Positions 42,890 to 51,808 of a DNA stretch of 64,000 nt are shown in pieces. Source of the DNA: CAYGZL01 sp964354345 (GTDB lineage: Bacteria > Chloroflexota > Anaerolineae > Anaerolineales > UBA4823). The notes beneath the pieces were generated by a model. The model worked only from the letters and a program-made list of their open reading frames with translations, was not told where the DNA came from and did no database searches. Position 1 is the first letter of the stretch; every line of letters begins with the position of its first letter. Both the position numbers and the translations under genes were made by a program. The stretch is from positions 39,176-103,175 of the forward strand of contig CAYGZL010000106.1 of NCBI GenBank assembly GCA_964354345.1, given 5' to 3'.

Positions 42890-45208
42890 ATGAACGCCAA
42901 AACGTATAGAACAAAAGTATGGTTGGTGAAGGTGTTCCAGGTGGGAGTGGTGTTCTTGCTGCTGCTAAATTTATCTGCCCCACTCGCTCGCGCCCAATCG
43001 GATGTGGTGCCCAGTGCAGATATCATTCTTGTTGTAGACGAATCCAACTCGATGTGGTCTGCCAGTGACAAGCCAGATCCTGGTACGGGAAATCCCGGTT
43101 GGCGCATCATTATGGTACAAATGATCACCCAATTGTTGGGTGTGGATCAATTGGCCATCCAGCACCGGGTGGGATTGGTGCTCTTTGGCGGGAATGTGGG
43201 TGGAGTTTATCCCTTAACGCCGGTTCAAGATACCACTTCGCTTACAGATTTAAATGCCTGGTTGGATCAAAATCATCAAAATCTACAATTAACCAACATA
43301 CCGGCTGCTTTACAATCTGCGTATGACGAATTGAATGCTAATGGACGTAACGATCCGAATGTTAAAAAGGCAGTTGTGTTTTTATCCGATGGTCATTGCG
43401 AGTTGCATGCTGGGATGACAGATGATGAAGTCGATCGTTGTAATGACAGTTCCCGACAAATTATCCAAAGTAATGCACAATACCCAGTCTTTACCATAGC
43501 CTTTACGGAGGAGGCCGGTGGTGGGGGATTTTATACCGATTTTTTGGAGGAAATCGGAATAACAACGAATGCCCAGTACTATCAACCCGCTAAGACACGT
43601 GCTGGATTGCAAGAGGTTTACGAGGACATTTATCGGCGTCTATTGGGTTTGCAAGAATTTAAACGAGTCACTGGAACTGGTGGGAAACCCCAGGTAATCG
43701 AAGAACCCACCACAATCGAAACCACCAGTCCCAGTGAAGTCATCATCGTTCTACAGGAGAAATTGAAACAAATTATCTTTACCGTGGTGAAAGACAATAA
43801 ATTTATTGAGGCGAAGGTTTACCGTCCGAGTGGACAAGAAATTAAACCAACCGATACAGACGTTTCTTATAAGAACACTGAACAAGTCGAGAGTTATGGC
43901 TTGCTGAACCCTGATGCAGGTCAATGGAAGGTAATCTTGAAAGGGGGAGGGCAGGTTACGATCATTACAGTACCATTCAAGGAGACATTTGTCAATTTTC
44001 AGTGGTTAAAACCCGAGCTTTCCAGCCATCCTCAGGGCAAACCAATGTTGCTTGTTTTGATGGGTCAAGACCGCGAAAACAAGACGATTATTTTCGAATC
44101 GGCAGAACTGTCAGTGAAGTTGCCCGATGGATCCATTCAACAAGTGCCTTTGATCCAACAAGAAAGTTCTTATCAGGCGCTTTACAATGATACATCCCAA
44201 CAAGGCGATTATGAGCTGCTCTTCAATGGGACTTTTAATTCAAAACTGGTTGAATATCCATCGAAGAGTATTAAAATAATCGGATCACCCTGGTTGAAGT
44301 TGATAACTCCAACGGATGGATTTTCAGCCGCAGCCGGTCAACCCCTCCAGATCCAGGGTCACCTGATGTTCCAAACCGTCGAGGTGGGAATGGATCCGGC
44401 GTCCTACAAATACCAGGTAATGGCGGATCTATTTAAAGACGGGGCTATTGCTAAGAGTCAAGAGCTACAGATAGCATCGGATGGTCAGGTCACTGGTCAG
44501 TTAGTCCCTGACATTGAGGGCGCGCAAATATTGCAGGTTCGTCTGGCTGTAACGGATCTGCAGGGAGCCGTGTTTAATGACACGAATGATGTGCAGGTAA
44601 ATATCGGATCTGCTCTTCCACCCACCAAAGCGCCTGAGCCGACTCAGCCACCCCGACCTACGGAGAAGCCACCTGAACCGACAAAACAGCCTGCACCAAC
44701 GGTAAAACCCGCAGGGCCAACCTCGCCTCCACCAGCACCCACCCCAACCCAACCAGCAGAACCTCTTTCGGCCGGCACCATCGCCGGGATCGCCGGTGGT
44801 CTGGCTCTCCTGGCTGCTCTGGGTGGAGTTGGATGGTGGTTTACCTCAAAACCAGCTTTGAGCGGTACCCTCGAGCGAGCCAGTGGTGAGGCGATCCTCC
44901 TGTCCGGTAAGCGGCCGGTTGTCTTTGGATCGGACCCGCGCAGTATGGTCTACGTGGAGGGCGAGAACGTCTCGGCGCAGCATGCGGTCTTGCAGGCCGT
45001 AGGCAGTCGAAATGCACCGGTTTATGAGCTGCGCTCGCACCCAAAGGCGCAGGGAGCTACTTTTCGGGTGAATGGACAAGAAACCCTCATGACGACTTTG
45101 AACGATGGTGATAAAATCGAGATCGGTGGACAAACATTTACTTTCTCAAATCCGTTGGCGACGCCGCCTGAACAGATGTCGTCCGATGATAGCTATAACC
45201 CAATGTAA
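42890..45208 (+). CDS. Extracytoplasmic vWA protein with transmembrane helix and FHA domain
   Basis: The 772-residue protein has a signal peptide (about 1-36, ending ARAQS) and a von Willebrand A domain (about 42-260) with a MIDAS motif DESNS (50-54) and FLSDGH. One or two Ig-like strand-rich domains (about 275-570) and a Pro-rich wall-spanning-type linker (about 575-625, repeated PTxxP) follow. A transmembrane helix (about 628-650) and a divergent FHA domain (about 665-760: VVFGSDPRSMV, VSAQHAVL, ATFRVNGQ) complete it. Ligand binding outside could be relayed to phospho-signalling inside. AGAAGGAAATG is the likely ribosome-binding region. Confidence 0.88.
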   Translation: MNAKTYRTKVWLVKVFQVGVVFLLLLNLSAPLARAQSDVVPSADIILVVDESNSMWSASDKPDPGTGNPGWRIIMVQMITQLLGVDQLAIQHRVGLVLFGGNVGGVYPLTPVQDTTSLTDLNAWLDQNHQNLQLTNIPAALQSAYDELNANGRNDPNVKKAVVFLSDGHCELHAGMTDDEVDRCNDSSRQIIQSNAQYPVFTIAFTEEAGGGGFYTDFLEEIGITTNAQYYQPAKTRAGLQEVYEDIYRRLLGLQEFKRVTGTGGKPQVIEEPTTIETTSPSEVIIVLQEKLKQIIFTVVKDNKFIEAKVYRPSGQEIKPTDTDVSYKNTEQVESYGLLNPDAGQWKVILKGGGQVTIITVPFKETFVNFQWLKPELSSHPQGKPMLLVLMGQDRENKTIIFESAELSVKLPDGSIQQVPLIQQESSYQALYNDTSQQGDYELLFNGTFNSKLVEYPSKSIKIIGSPWLKLITPTDGFSAAAGQPLQIQGHLMFQTVEVGMDPASYKYQVMADLFKDGAIAKSQELQIASDGQVTGQLVPDIEGAQILQVRLAVTDLQGAVFNDTNDVQVNIGSALPPTKAPEPTQPPRPTEKPPEPTKQPAPTVKPAGPTSPPPAPTPTQPAEPLSAGTIAGIAGGLALLAALGGVGWWFTSKPALSGTLERASGEAILLSGKRPVVFGSDPRSMVYVEGENVSAQHAVLQAVGSRNAPVYELRSHPKAQGATFRVNGQETLMTTLNDGDKIEIGGQTFTFSNPLATPPEQMSSDDSYNPM

Positions 45209-45264
45209 ACAGGTTTTGTATTTCAGAAATTATTATTTCTAACTAAAGGAGTTGGAGGTCATTC

Positions 45265-48096
45265 ATGGCTACATTAAACGCCCAGGATTTACAACAAAAA
45301 GTCAACATGCGCCGGACGCTGCTGATCGGCATCGGTGGCACGGGTCAGAAAGTTCTGGTGCAGATCAAGGCTCGTTTTGTGAGGAACTACGGCGGGGTAC
45401 CGCCTGCGGTCGAGTTCCTTTGTTTTGATACGGATCCAACGGCTGAACAGGCTCAAATGGAGGGGAAGGTTGTACGTCTGGTTGCCGGTACCGAATTAAT
45501 CAGTATTTCAGGCATCCAGACAGCCAATATTGTCAGAAACCTGGATAAATACCCGGCGATCCAGAATTGGATTGCTGAGGATAAAGAGAAAATCCCTGTG
45601 GCTGCCATTCAGATGGGCGCCCGCCAGGTTCGTCCACTGGGACGTCTGGCGCTCTTCTGGCACATCGAAATGGTGAAGTCGAAGATGGAAGGAGCAGTTC
45701 ACCGCTTGAATGACCTCAAACTGGGCGCCGATATGGGTGGGGATCGGCGCGGGATGAATGTGTTCATCATCAGCTCAGTGTGCGGAGGAACAGGTTCAGG
45801 CGCCTTGCTGGATATCGCTTACTTGATCAGACGTGTGGTTCAGGATTTAGGTCTGGCGCCAGAATTGTGTTTAATTAATGGCGTTCTGGCTCTCCCATCG
45901 GTTTTCCCAACCGTGGACAAGATTGGAATCCAGTCTAACGCGTACGCATGTTTGAACGAGCTGGATTACTACATGCAGACTGAAAAAGTTGAATGGTCAC
46001 AGGAGTATGGTAATCCGCGCGTGCCGCCAGTCACTTTCAGCAGCTTGCGTCCATTCAATATTTGTTACCTGATTGATGGAATAAACGAAAACTCCCAGGG
46101 TCTCGCTGGTTTGGAAGAAATCGCTCCGATGATTGCCGAAGCCATTTACCTTCAAATCGGTTCACAGGTTGGTCGCACGAACGATAGCTTGTTTGACAAC
46201 GTTGATACTTTAACTGGGAAGATCATGTATAGCGATGAGAATCGCTATAAACCAACCGCTTACAGCAGCCTGGGCACCGCATCGCTGGTATTTCCAGTGG
46301 TAAAAATTATCGATTTGTGCGCCAACCGTCTGGGTCGTGAACTACTTGAGACAGCTGTCCTACGTGAGGTAGACAAACCCGAACGCGTCGATGCGGCTGT
46401 CAACAGTTTCTTACAGGCGAACCAATTGAAAGACCAGACGGCTTTGTTAGAAGCAGTAACGCGGGATGAAAAAGGCGTTGTCCTCAAAGTCGCCCTCGAT
46501 CCGCGCCAGTTGGATCGCTTCAAAGATGCTGAGATGTTGCCAAATACTCAGCAACTACTCACGCGGGCAGAGTCTCAGGTGGAGAACCAGTTCAGCGCCA
46601 CCCTGGAAACCAACCGGAAATCTTTGGGTGAAAAGCTGTCAGCAGCTTTAACCGCTGAAATTGAGCGGTTGGTGAACGATCCGGTTGGCGGATTGAAAAT
46701 GGCGATTGCTTTCCTTGAAAAACTGGATATCGCATTAGCTGGCATGCGCGGTTCTTTAGACACCAACCGGGATGCAGCCAATGATCGGCAAAAGCGTTCG
46801 AAAGGAATGGAAACCCAGACTTTAACCGGATTGAATACAGCTGTACGTTCTGGAAATCCGCTCGGACGGGGTGGGCGAATTAAGGAAGCGCGTAACACGC
46901 ATATCAATACGGCTCAAAACACACTGGTTGCTCGTTTTGAGGTTAAAAAATGTGAGACCGCCATCGCAATATTGGCTTCCATAAGTGGTAATATGCAAGG
47001 TCGCCGGGCTGCCTTGCAGCGCACGGTGGAGCGCCTCATCTCGATTAAGGCTCAATACACTGCCTTCGTAGAGCGCTATGGCGGTGGTAAGTCACGCGTT
47101 GATTTTGTCCTGGCGACGGATATCAGCACCGAAGCGGACATTCAACGGTATTACACAGAGCATTATAAGAGTTTAGGTCAGGCGCCGGCTGCCAGCTTGT
47201 TGGATAAAAAAGGACCGCTGTATGCCTGGTTAGATCTTGACCAGGATGCCCTATCTGACCGGATTCTATCCTATACCCGCTCCGTCTTCGACGACCTGCG
47301 CGAGATTAATATTGAGAATATCATCCTTGAGAAGCGTGAAGAGAAGGATCCACCCCGTCGAAAACTGGATTTGATTGACCGATCCGTTCCATTCTGGAAT
47401 TTCCGGACCGCTGGTGTATTGGGTTCCGATTTCCGCGGGGTCAGCCAGATCATCGTCATCGGTGTACCGGACCGGGAGCGGTCAATATATAAAGATTACA
47501 CAGAAGTCAATCAAATTCTGACCTCGACTTTTGATCCCCATCAGATCACCGTGATGCAGACAAAACACGGTATCCCCTTGTTTGCTTTGACGCAATACAA
47601 TGATTTCAAGACAAGCCATGATTATGTGCTACACAATGAAGTCAAGCCGTTATATGTGATTCCTCAGGTGCGACCTGGAGGCGAGAAGGCCAAGCTGGCG
47701 TTTGCGTTGGGAATGGCGTATGGCTATATCTTTAAGTCAAGCACCTATTATCAGATCTTGCCGGAGGACATTGGACGGCAATCGATCCGCCTTGGTCAGG
47801 GCATGGAAGCCTCGTTACGCAGTTTCCGCAACGATCCTGAGCAGATTGCTCAGATTACACGCCAGGTCGAAGATCAAATCAGTAAAGAAGGCAACCTGGT
47901 AGCCATCCAAACCCTGGATCGTTGGCAGAATGAGCCGTATATCTACGAGCTCAAGGGAGGCCTGCCTCGCCAGAATATCGACCGGACAACCATGCTGCGC
48001 GATAGCACCATCAGTCGGGGTGCAACAAATTATGAATTGGTACAGCAGATGCGCGACGCGATAAAGGTCTATATCGAAACCGTTCTGCGTGGGTAA
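45265..48096 (+). CDS. Tubulin/FtsZ-like GTPase (Tubulin_2-like), large form
   Basis: This 943-residue protein has the tubulin/FtsZ nucleotide-binding motifs: GIGGTGQKV (22-30, loop T1), FDTDP (54-58, loop T2) and the signature CGGTGSGALLDIAYLI (173-188, loop T4). A GTPase-domain body follows, then a helix-rich region (about 390-660) and a C-terminal part with FGLA/ALGMAYGYIF (about 815-825). It is much larger than FtsZ (about 380 residues) and has no membrane helix. Filament formation is likely by family, but unproven here. The start has a strong AAAGGAGTTGGAGG. It is followed by a second tubulin-like gene. Confidence 0.88.
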   Translation: MATLNAQDLQQKVNMRRTLLIGIGGTGQKVLVQIKARFVRNYGGVPPAVEFLCFDTDPTAEQAQMEGKVVRLVAGTELISISGIQTANIVRNLDKYPAIQNWIAEDKEKIPVAAIQMGARQVRPLGRLALFWHIEMVKSKMEGAVHRLNDLKLGADMGGDRRGMNVFIISSVCGGTGSGALLDIAYLIRRVVQDLGLAPELCLINGVLALPSVFPTVDKIGIQSNAYACLNELDYYMQTEKVEWSQEYGNPRVPPVTFSSLRPFNICYLIDGINENSQGLAGLEEIAPMIAEAIYLQIGSQVGRTNDSLFDNVDTLTGKIMYSDENRYKPTAYSSLGTASLVFPVVKIIDLCANRLGRELLETAVLREVDKPERVDAAVNSFLQANQLKDQTALLEAVTRDEKGVVLKVALDPRQLDRFKDAEMLPNTQQLLTRAESQVENQFSATLETNRKSLGEKLSAALTAEIERLVNDPVGGLKMAIAFLEKLDIALAGMRGSLDTNRDAANDRQKRSKGMETQTLTGLNTAVRSGNPLGRGGRIKEARNTHINTAQNTLVARFEVKKCETAIAILASISGNMQGRRAALQRTVERLISIKAQYTAFVERYGGGKSRVDFVLATDISTEADIQRYYTEHYKSLGQAPAASLLDKKGPLYAWLDLDQDALSDRILSYTRSVFDDLREINIENIILEKREEKDPPRRKLDLIDRSVPFWNFRTAGVLGSDFRGVSQIIVIGVPDRERSIYKDYTEVNQILTSTFDPHQITVMQTKHGIPLFALTQYNDFKTSHDYVLHNEVKPLYVIPQVRPGGEKAKLAFALGMAYGYIFKSSTYYQILPEDIGRQSIRLGQGMEASLRSFRNDPEQIAQITRQVEDQISKEGNLVAIQTLDRWQNEPYIYELKGGLPRQNIDRTTMLRDSTISRGATNYELVQQMRDAIKVYIETVLRG

Positions 48097-48106
48097 AGCT
48101 TAGCTA

Positions 48107-48153
48107 ACCCCTCTTTTGCTATTCTCATAAAACCGGAGTGGCAAAAGAGGGGT
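48107..48153 (+). terminator. 13-bp perfect hairpin between the two tubulin-like genes
   Basis: ACCCCTCTTTTGC (48107-48119) and its exact reverse complement (48141-48153) enclose a 21-base loop, 10 bases after the stop of the first tubulin-like gene. No strong T-run follows, so it may be a leaky terminator or processing site that lowers expression of the second gene. The in-frame GTG at 48138 lies in the loop, arguing that translation starts downstream at 48192. Confidence 0.6.
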
Positions 48154-48191
48154 ACTTTCATTCAAGAGAAAATCTATCCTGGGGTCAACCT

Positions 48192-51062
48192 ATGATTGAA
48201 ACCCGACAAACTTTGATTTTGGGCTTAGGGCAGTCCGGTAAGAAAACCCTGGAGCATTTTAAAAAGCGCATGCTCCAGACCTATAACCAGGAATTACCGG
48301 CCTTCAAACTATTAGCGCTGGATGTGTCTCAACCCGGCGGCGTGGTGACGGGGGGCTCGGCTGCCTCCTCAGAGCAAACTACGCTGGGTCCGACGGAATA
48401 TCTCGATTTACCCTTGGAGGATATTCTACGTAACCCGCAAGCCATCAAGGAAAAATACCCCTGGTTTCCAGAACGAGTCCTCGAATCCGGTCCCGAATGG
48501 TATCAAACGCGCGCCGCCTCCCGCCTCGCCTTCCAGTTAAACCTGGCCATGGTGTATAGTTTTCTAGAATATCATTTTTCCCAGCTTGGCACGATGGACG
48601 CCCGAGACGAGATGGCTAAAGCTGGTTTCGATATCGCGACCGATCAAAACGAAGCGGCATTGGTGGTGGTTGGCTCATTAGGCGACCCCGTTGGCAGTGG
48701 AATTCTGATTGATATCACCTATCTGATTCAGTATTTGATATCCAGGAAATATGGGATGGAATTGCGCAGCACGGCTTTGCTCTATATGCCACCGCTTGCA
48801 CCTTCCAGCCCCTCTGCTGAAGCCTGCGCATATGCTTCATTGAAGGAATTGAGCGCTCAATGGGATCAGAGTCATTATCACCTGGATAATGCCGGATTGC
48901 GCTACGATTTCAATACCCCCCCGTTTAACCGGGGTTGTTACCTGGTCGATACCCAGAATGAGAAAGCGTTGCGGTTACGCAACCAGGAAGAAGGTTATGT
49001 CCTCGGCGCAGAATGGCTCTTCCGGACACTATTGACCAACCTCGGTCAACGAATCGGTGGATGGATCAGTGAACAACCGCCAGAGATGCGCGTCCAGGGG
49101 CAATCGGCATTCTACGCCAGCCTGGGATTAGCTACCTATGTGATGCCTACGGAAGATCTGGTGGAATGGAGCGCCAACCGCCTGGGTAATGAATTATCCA
49201 TGGAATGCCTGCTGCAGGGGGAAGGATTTCAACGCGCCAACGCCCGGGTGAACGATTTCTTGAACACCTATCAACTCCGTCCTGAGAATCTGCTGGATGG
49301 CCAATTACGACAAAGCAAGGAAAAAACTCAAATACCGTCCACTCACAACCAGATTAATGCCTTACAGAGAGTATCTTATGACCGGATCGTCGGGCAAGTC
49401 CGTCATGTCTGGGAGTTGCTGAGGTCCGATATTATCCCTGGCATACGACGCCAGGCGGAAGAAAACGCTCGCCGAGTGCTGAGGGAAATTGATATATCGA
49501 TAAGAGAAGAAGTACGGGTGGGGTTGAAAGACAATCCGCTAGGCGGTCTATCCTTAATTCGTCAGACAGTGCAACGCCTGAAAGAAGAAGCCGATCGCTT
49601 CAGCCAGGCTGCCAAACGCCGCCAGGCGGCCGCGCAGGGCGCGGTAACGCAAAATATTAATAAATTGAACCGTTTAGGTCCCGAACTCCAAAACGCGGTT
49701 TCTGGCATTCCGTCACCCGGTGTGCTGGCGGTTACACTGGTTGCCGGTATCATCGCGCCTCTATTGTTGATCAGTCTGTGGGTGTATAGAGGTTTTGAGG
49801 TGGCTCAGGGAGGAATGGGTGGTGTCATTGTCGCTGTGGCTGTCTGGTTGCTTTCATTCCTGGCCATCGCATACAGCATTTATGACGCGATTAATGATGT
49901 CAACCAGGTGCGTGCACAATATATTACCTGTTTGAACGACTATTATCTCGCTGAAATGCGGCTGACCCTGGCTCAGACCGCCACCACACTCTACCTTGAC
50001 ATCAAAACGGTTGCTGATGGTCAGTTGAAACGCCTGGATGGGATGTTAAATAATATCCAATCCCTGGCGCGCACTTTCCGCAGCCGTTTGGGCAAAGATC
50101 CAATGTGCGGGCAGGTTGGTTTTGCGTTGCAAAATTCAGTTTTAACCCCGGAATTAATTGACCAGCTCTATGATGAGACCCTGGGAGAAGGCGGTGTGAA
50201 TGCCCGGCTGGCGTCCTTAATAGATAGCGCCGGGTCCTTGGATTTATGGTTAGAACGGGATCCGGGTGAACTGGAGGGTAGGATTTTGGAATATACCCGC
50301 CAGGTATTCAAGGACATGAAAACTCTGCGTGCAGTGGATTTGTTAAACAAACAAATACTGGCTCTACCGGGTATCCAACGGGATCGTTTTGCCAATGACT
50401 TGCTCAATAAAGCTGCCCCCTTATGCAGCTACGATGCCTTCCGTACCGGCGCGAATCCCGCCTTAGCTGACCAGACCTTCGCCGGCATGCCGTTTGTAGA
50501 AGGAGAGAATGAAATCGGTGACAAACTAACAGCCTTAAGGCCCAGTATATTATTTGAGATATTGGACGATTCGCGGGCTGTCGCCATAACCATTCTCCGG
50601 CGCGGCATGCCTTTGTTTGGATTACGCCGCATGGATACTTTCCGGGGTCATTACCTGGAAGGTGTGCGCGATGAAGGTAAGGCTTACCACATTTCTGATG
50701 AGATGGCCATCACACCGGATTTAATTCCCTATGATCAAAATGTGGTAAAGATAGAACCTGCTACTGTCTTTGCCGTTGGGCGAACCTTGGGTTTGATTCA
50801 ACCACGCGAAGATGGCGTTTACTGCTTTACCGATCCAAAGACTGCCAAAATAATCCCCCTTTCTCACTACAAAACGGATGCAGTGATCCTGCTTGGAGCA
50901 GAACCAGTCTGGATGACCAGTCTGATTGAACAACTTGAAGTTCAGGCCAGTCAAGGCGTCCAGGATTTGATACAAACCTTGACAGCCAAGCTGACCTCAG
51001 AAATCTCCGAACCCTGGGAGCAGGTGCGCGTCCAGAACTACCTTCGACTCCTGTCACTATAA
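48192..51062 (+). CDS. Second tubulin-like protein, degenerate and membrane-anchored
   Basis: This 956-residue paralogue of the upstream protein keeps the overall layout, but the nucleotide loops are altered: GLGQSGKKT (11-19) instead of GIGGTG, and GSLGDPVGSGILIDITYLI (about 160-178) instead of GGTGSG. Two transmembrane helices (about 511-531, GVLAVTLVAGIIAPLLLISL, and about 541-562) are absent from the first protein. It may have lost GTP hydrolysis and serve as a membrane anchor or cap for filaments of the first. The start is uncertain: ATG 48192 has only GGGG upstream, and an in-frame GTG 48138 lies in a hairpin loop. Confidence 0.8.
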   Translation: MIETRQTLILGLGQSGKKTLEHFKKRMLQTYNQELPAFKLLALDVSQPGGVVTGGSAASSEQTTLGPTEYLDLPLEDILRNPQAIKEKYPWFPERVLESGPEWYQTRAASRLAFQLNLAMVYSFLEYHFSQLGTMDARDEMAKAGFDIATDQNEAALVVVGSLGDPVGSGILIDITYLIQYLISRKYGMELRSTALLYMPPLAPSSPSAEACAYASLKELSAQWDQSHYHLDNAGLRYDFNTPPFNRGCYLVDTQNEKALRLRNQEEGYVLGAEWLFRTLLTNLGQRIGGWISEQPPEMRVQGQSAFYASLGLATYVMPTEDLVEWSANRLGNELSMECLLQGEGFQRANARVNDFLNTYQLRPENLLDGQLRQSKEKTQIPSTHNQINALQRVSYDRIVGQVRHVWELLRSDIIPGIRRQAEENARRVLREIDISIREEVRVGLKDNPLGGLSLIRQTVQRLKEEADRFSQAAKRRQAAAQGAVTQNINKLNRLGPELQNAVSGIPSPGVLAVTLVAGIIAPLLLISLWVYRGFEVAQGGMGGVIVAVAVWLLSFLAIAYSIYDAINDVNQVRAQYITCLNDYYLAEMRLTLAQTATTLYLDIKTVADGQLKRLDGMLNNIQSLARTFRSRLGKDPMCGQVGFALQNSVLTPELIDQLYDETLGEGGVNARLASLIDSAGSLDLWLERDPGELEGRILEYTRQVFKDMKTLRAVDLLNKQILALPGIQRDRFANDLLNKAAPLCSYDAFRTGANPALADQTFAGMPFVEGENEIGDKLTALRPSILFEILDDSRAVAITILRRGMPLFGLRRMDTFRGHYLEGVRDEGKAYHISDEMAITPDLIPYDQNVVKIEPATVFAVGRTLGLIQPREDGVYCFTDPKTAKIIPLSHYKTDAVILLGAEPVWMTSLIEQLEVQASQGVQDLIQTLTAKLTSEISEPWEQVRVQNYLRLLSL

Positions 51063-51084
51063 TCTGAATCCACCCCAAATTGGT

Positions 51085-51112
51085 AGAGAGTCGCTTTAGC
51101 AGGCGACTCTCT
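51085..51112. terminator. Bidirectional terminator hairpin
   Basis: AGAGAGTCGC (51085-51094) and GCGACTCTCT (51103-51112) form a perfect 10-bp stem with an 8-base loop between the convergent second tubulin-like gene and the MetH-activation-like gene. A moderately T-rich stretch follows on the plus strand. It fits the end of the long signalling operon. Confidence 0.7.
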
Positions 51113-51801
51113 TAATTCTTATAGCGCTTATCAAACAAGGCTGGATCATATAGCGCCCGGCGGTTGGGGCAGAGCGGGCGGGGACAGAGCTGGCAGCTCG
51201 CAAAGGTCTCTTCCGTGGCAAAGTAAATACCGGAAACAGACTTAAACGGCACCATTAACATACTTTCTGTCAGAGCTACTCCAATGGTTTGTTGGACAGA
51301 TCCCAACAAAGTAAAGAGCGGTTTTTGTTCGGTCAAAGGCCAGTCTACTAACGATCCCGGATTCATGGTGGAAACCTGACCGGGTTGGTAGCGCGCAAGC
51401 AGATCCGCCTCCAGGGCCTGCATGGCAGTGTACAAAGCAGCTTCCATGATCACGTCAGCCCAGAAATGGTGCAGCATATCTTCTATAGATTCTGCCCACG
51501 CGGCAAGCTCGCTGCCACAGGTGGCCACATAAGGAAAAGCGCGCTGCAAGTTGCCCAGGTTGACGCGCAGCACCCGGCTGGTGAAAGCGATACCATCCAG
51601 ACTGACGCCGTGATCGTTTTTGCCGTCAATGTAAGCCAGGCGGTAGAGCGCTTTCGGTCGTGCAATATCCTGGGCATGCGTGATCATCTCTGCCAGACTG
51701 GCTGAGGAGGAACTACCGGCGCGAATACGTAAACGATCCATCAGCGCCGGCAGGTCGGGTTGATAAAGAATGGAGTCAAGCAGGACTGCTGGATGATCCA
51801 T
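51112..51801 (-). CDS. Methionine synthase activation-domain-like protein
   Basis: This 229-residue protein resembles the vitamin B12-dependent methionine synthase activation domain, used alone. It shows the motifs TMNPGSLVDWPLTEQKPLF (about residues 145-163) and LTESMLMVPFKSVSGIYF (about 178-195), close to the MetH SAM-binding region. It ends with a Cys cluster (CQLCPRPLCPNRRA) not found in MetH. Stand-alone versions sit in corrinoid methyltransferase systems, where they may help reactivate the cobalt. The URO-D-family protein at 16038 could be a partner. It begins 7 bases after the TIM-barrel gene at 51809. Confidence 0.8.
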   Translation of the reverse strand: MDHPAVLLDSILYQPDLPALMDRLRIRAGSSSSASLAEMITHAQDIARPKALYRLAYIDGKNDHGVSLDGIAFTSRVLRVNLGNLQRAFPYVATCGSELAAWAESIEDMLHHFWADVIMEAALYTAMQALEADLLARYQPGQVSTMNPGSLVDWPLTEQKPLFTLLGSVQQTIGVALTESMLMVPFKSVSGIYFATEETFASCQLCPRPLCPNRRALYDPALFDKRYKN

Positions 51802-51808
51802 GGTTTGA

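Noticed and set aside
32257..45208. Kinase/PP2C/FHA set as the regulatory part of a type VI secretion system
   Set aside because: No T6SS structural genes (TssB, TssC, Hcp, VgrG, ClpV) are present, and the locus ends in tubulin-like genes.
45229..45244. AGAAAT/ATTTCT hairpin before the first tubulin-like gene
   Set aside because: Short and AT-only stem; too weak to call a terminator or operator with confidence.
48138..48191. N-terminal extension of the second tubulin-like protein from GTG 48138
   Set aside because: It lies inside the hairpin loop, has no usable ribosome-binding site, and its 18 residues do not align with the first protein's start.
45265..51062. Tubulin-like genes as phage or plasmid TubZ/PhuZ
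   Set aside because: The proteins are 943 and 956 residues, far larger than TubZ or PhuZ, and sit in a chromosomal kinase/FHA locus without phage or plasmid genes.
32257..51062. TerY-P/tellurite-resistance type vWA-kinase-phosphatase triad
   Set aside because: The vWA domain is extracytoplasmic here and no TerD-like gene is present.
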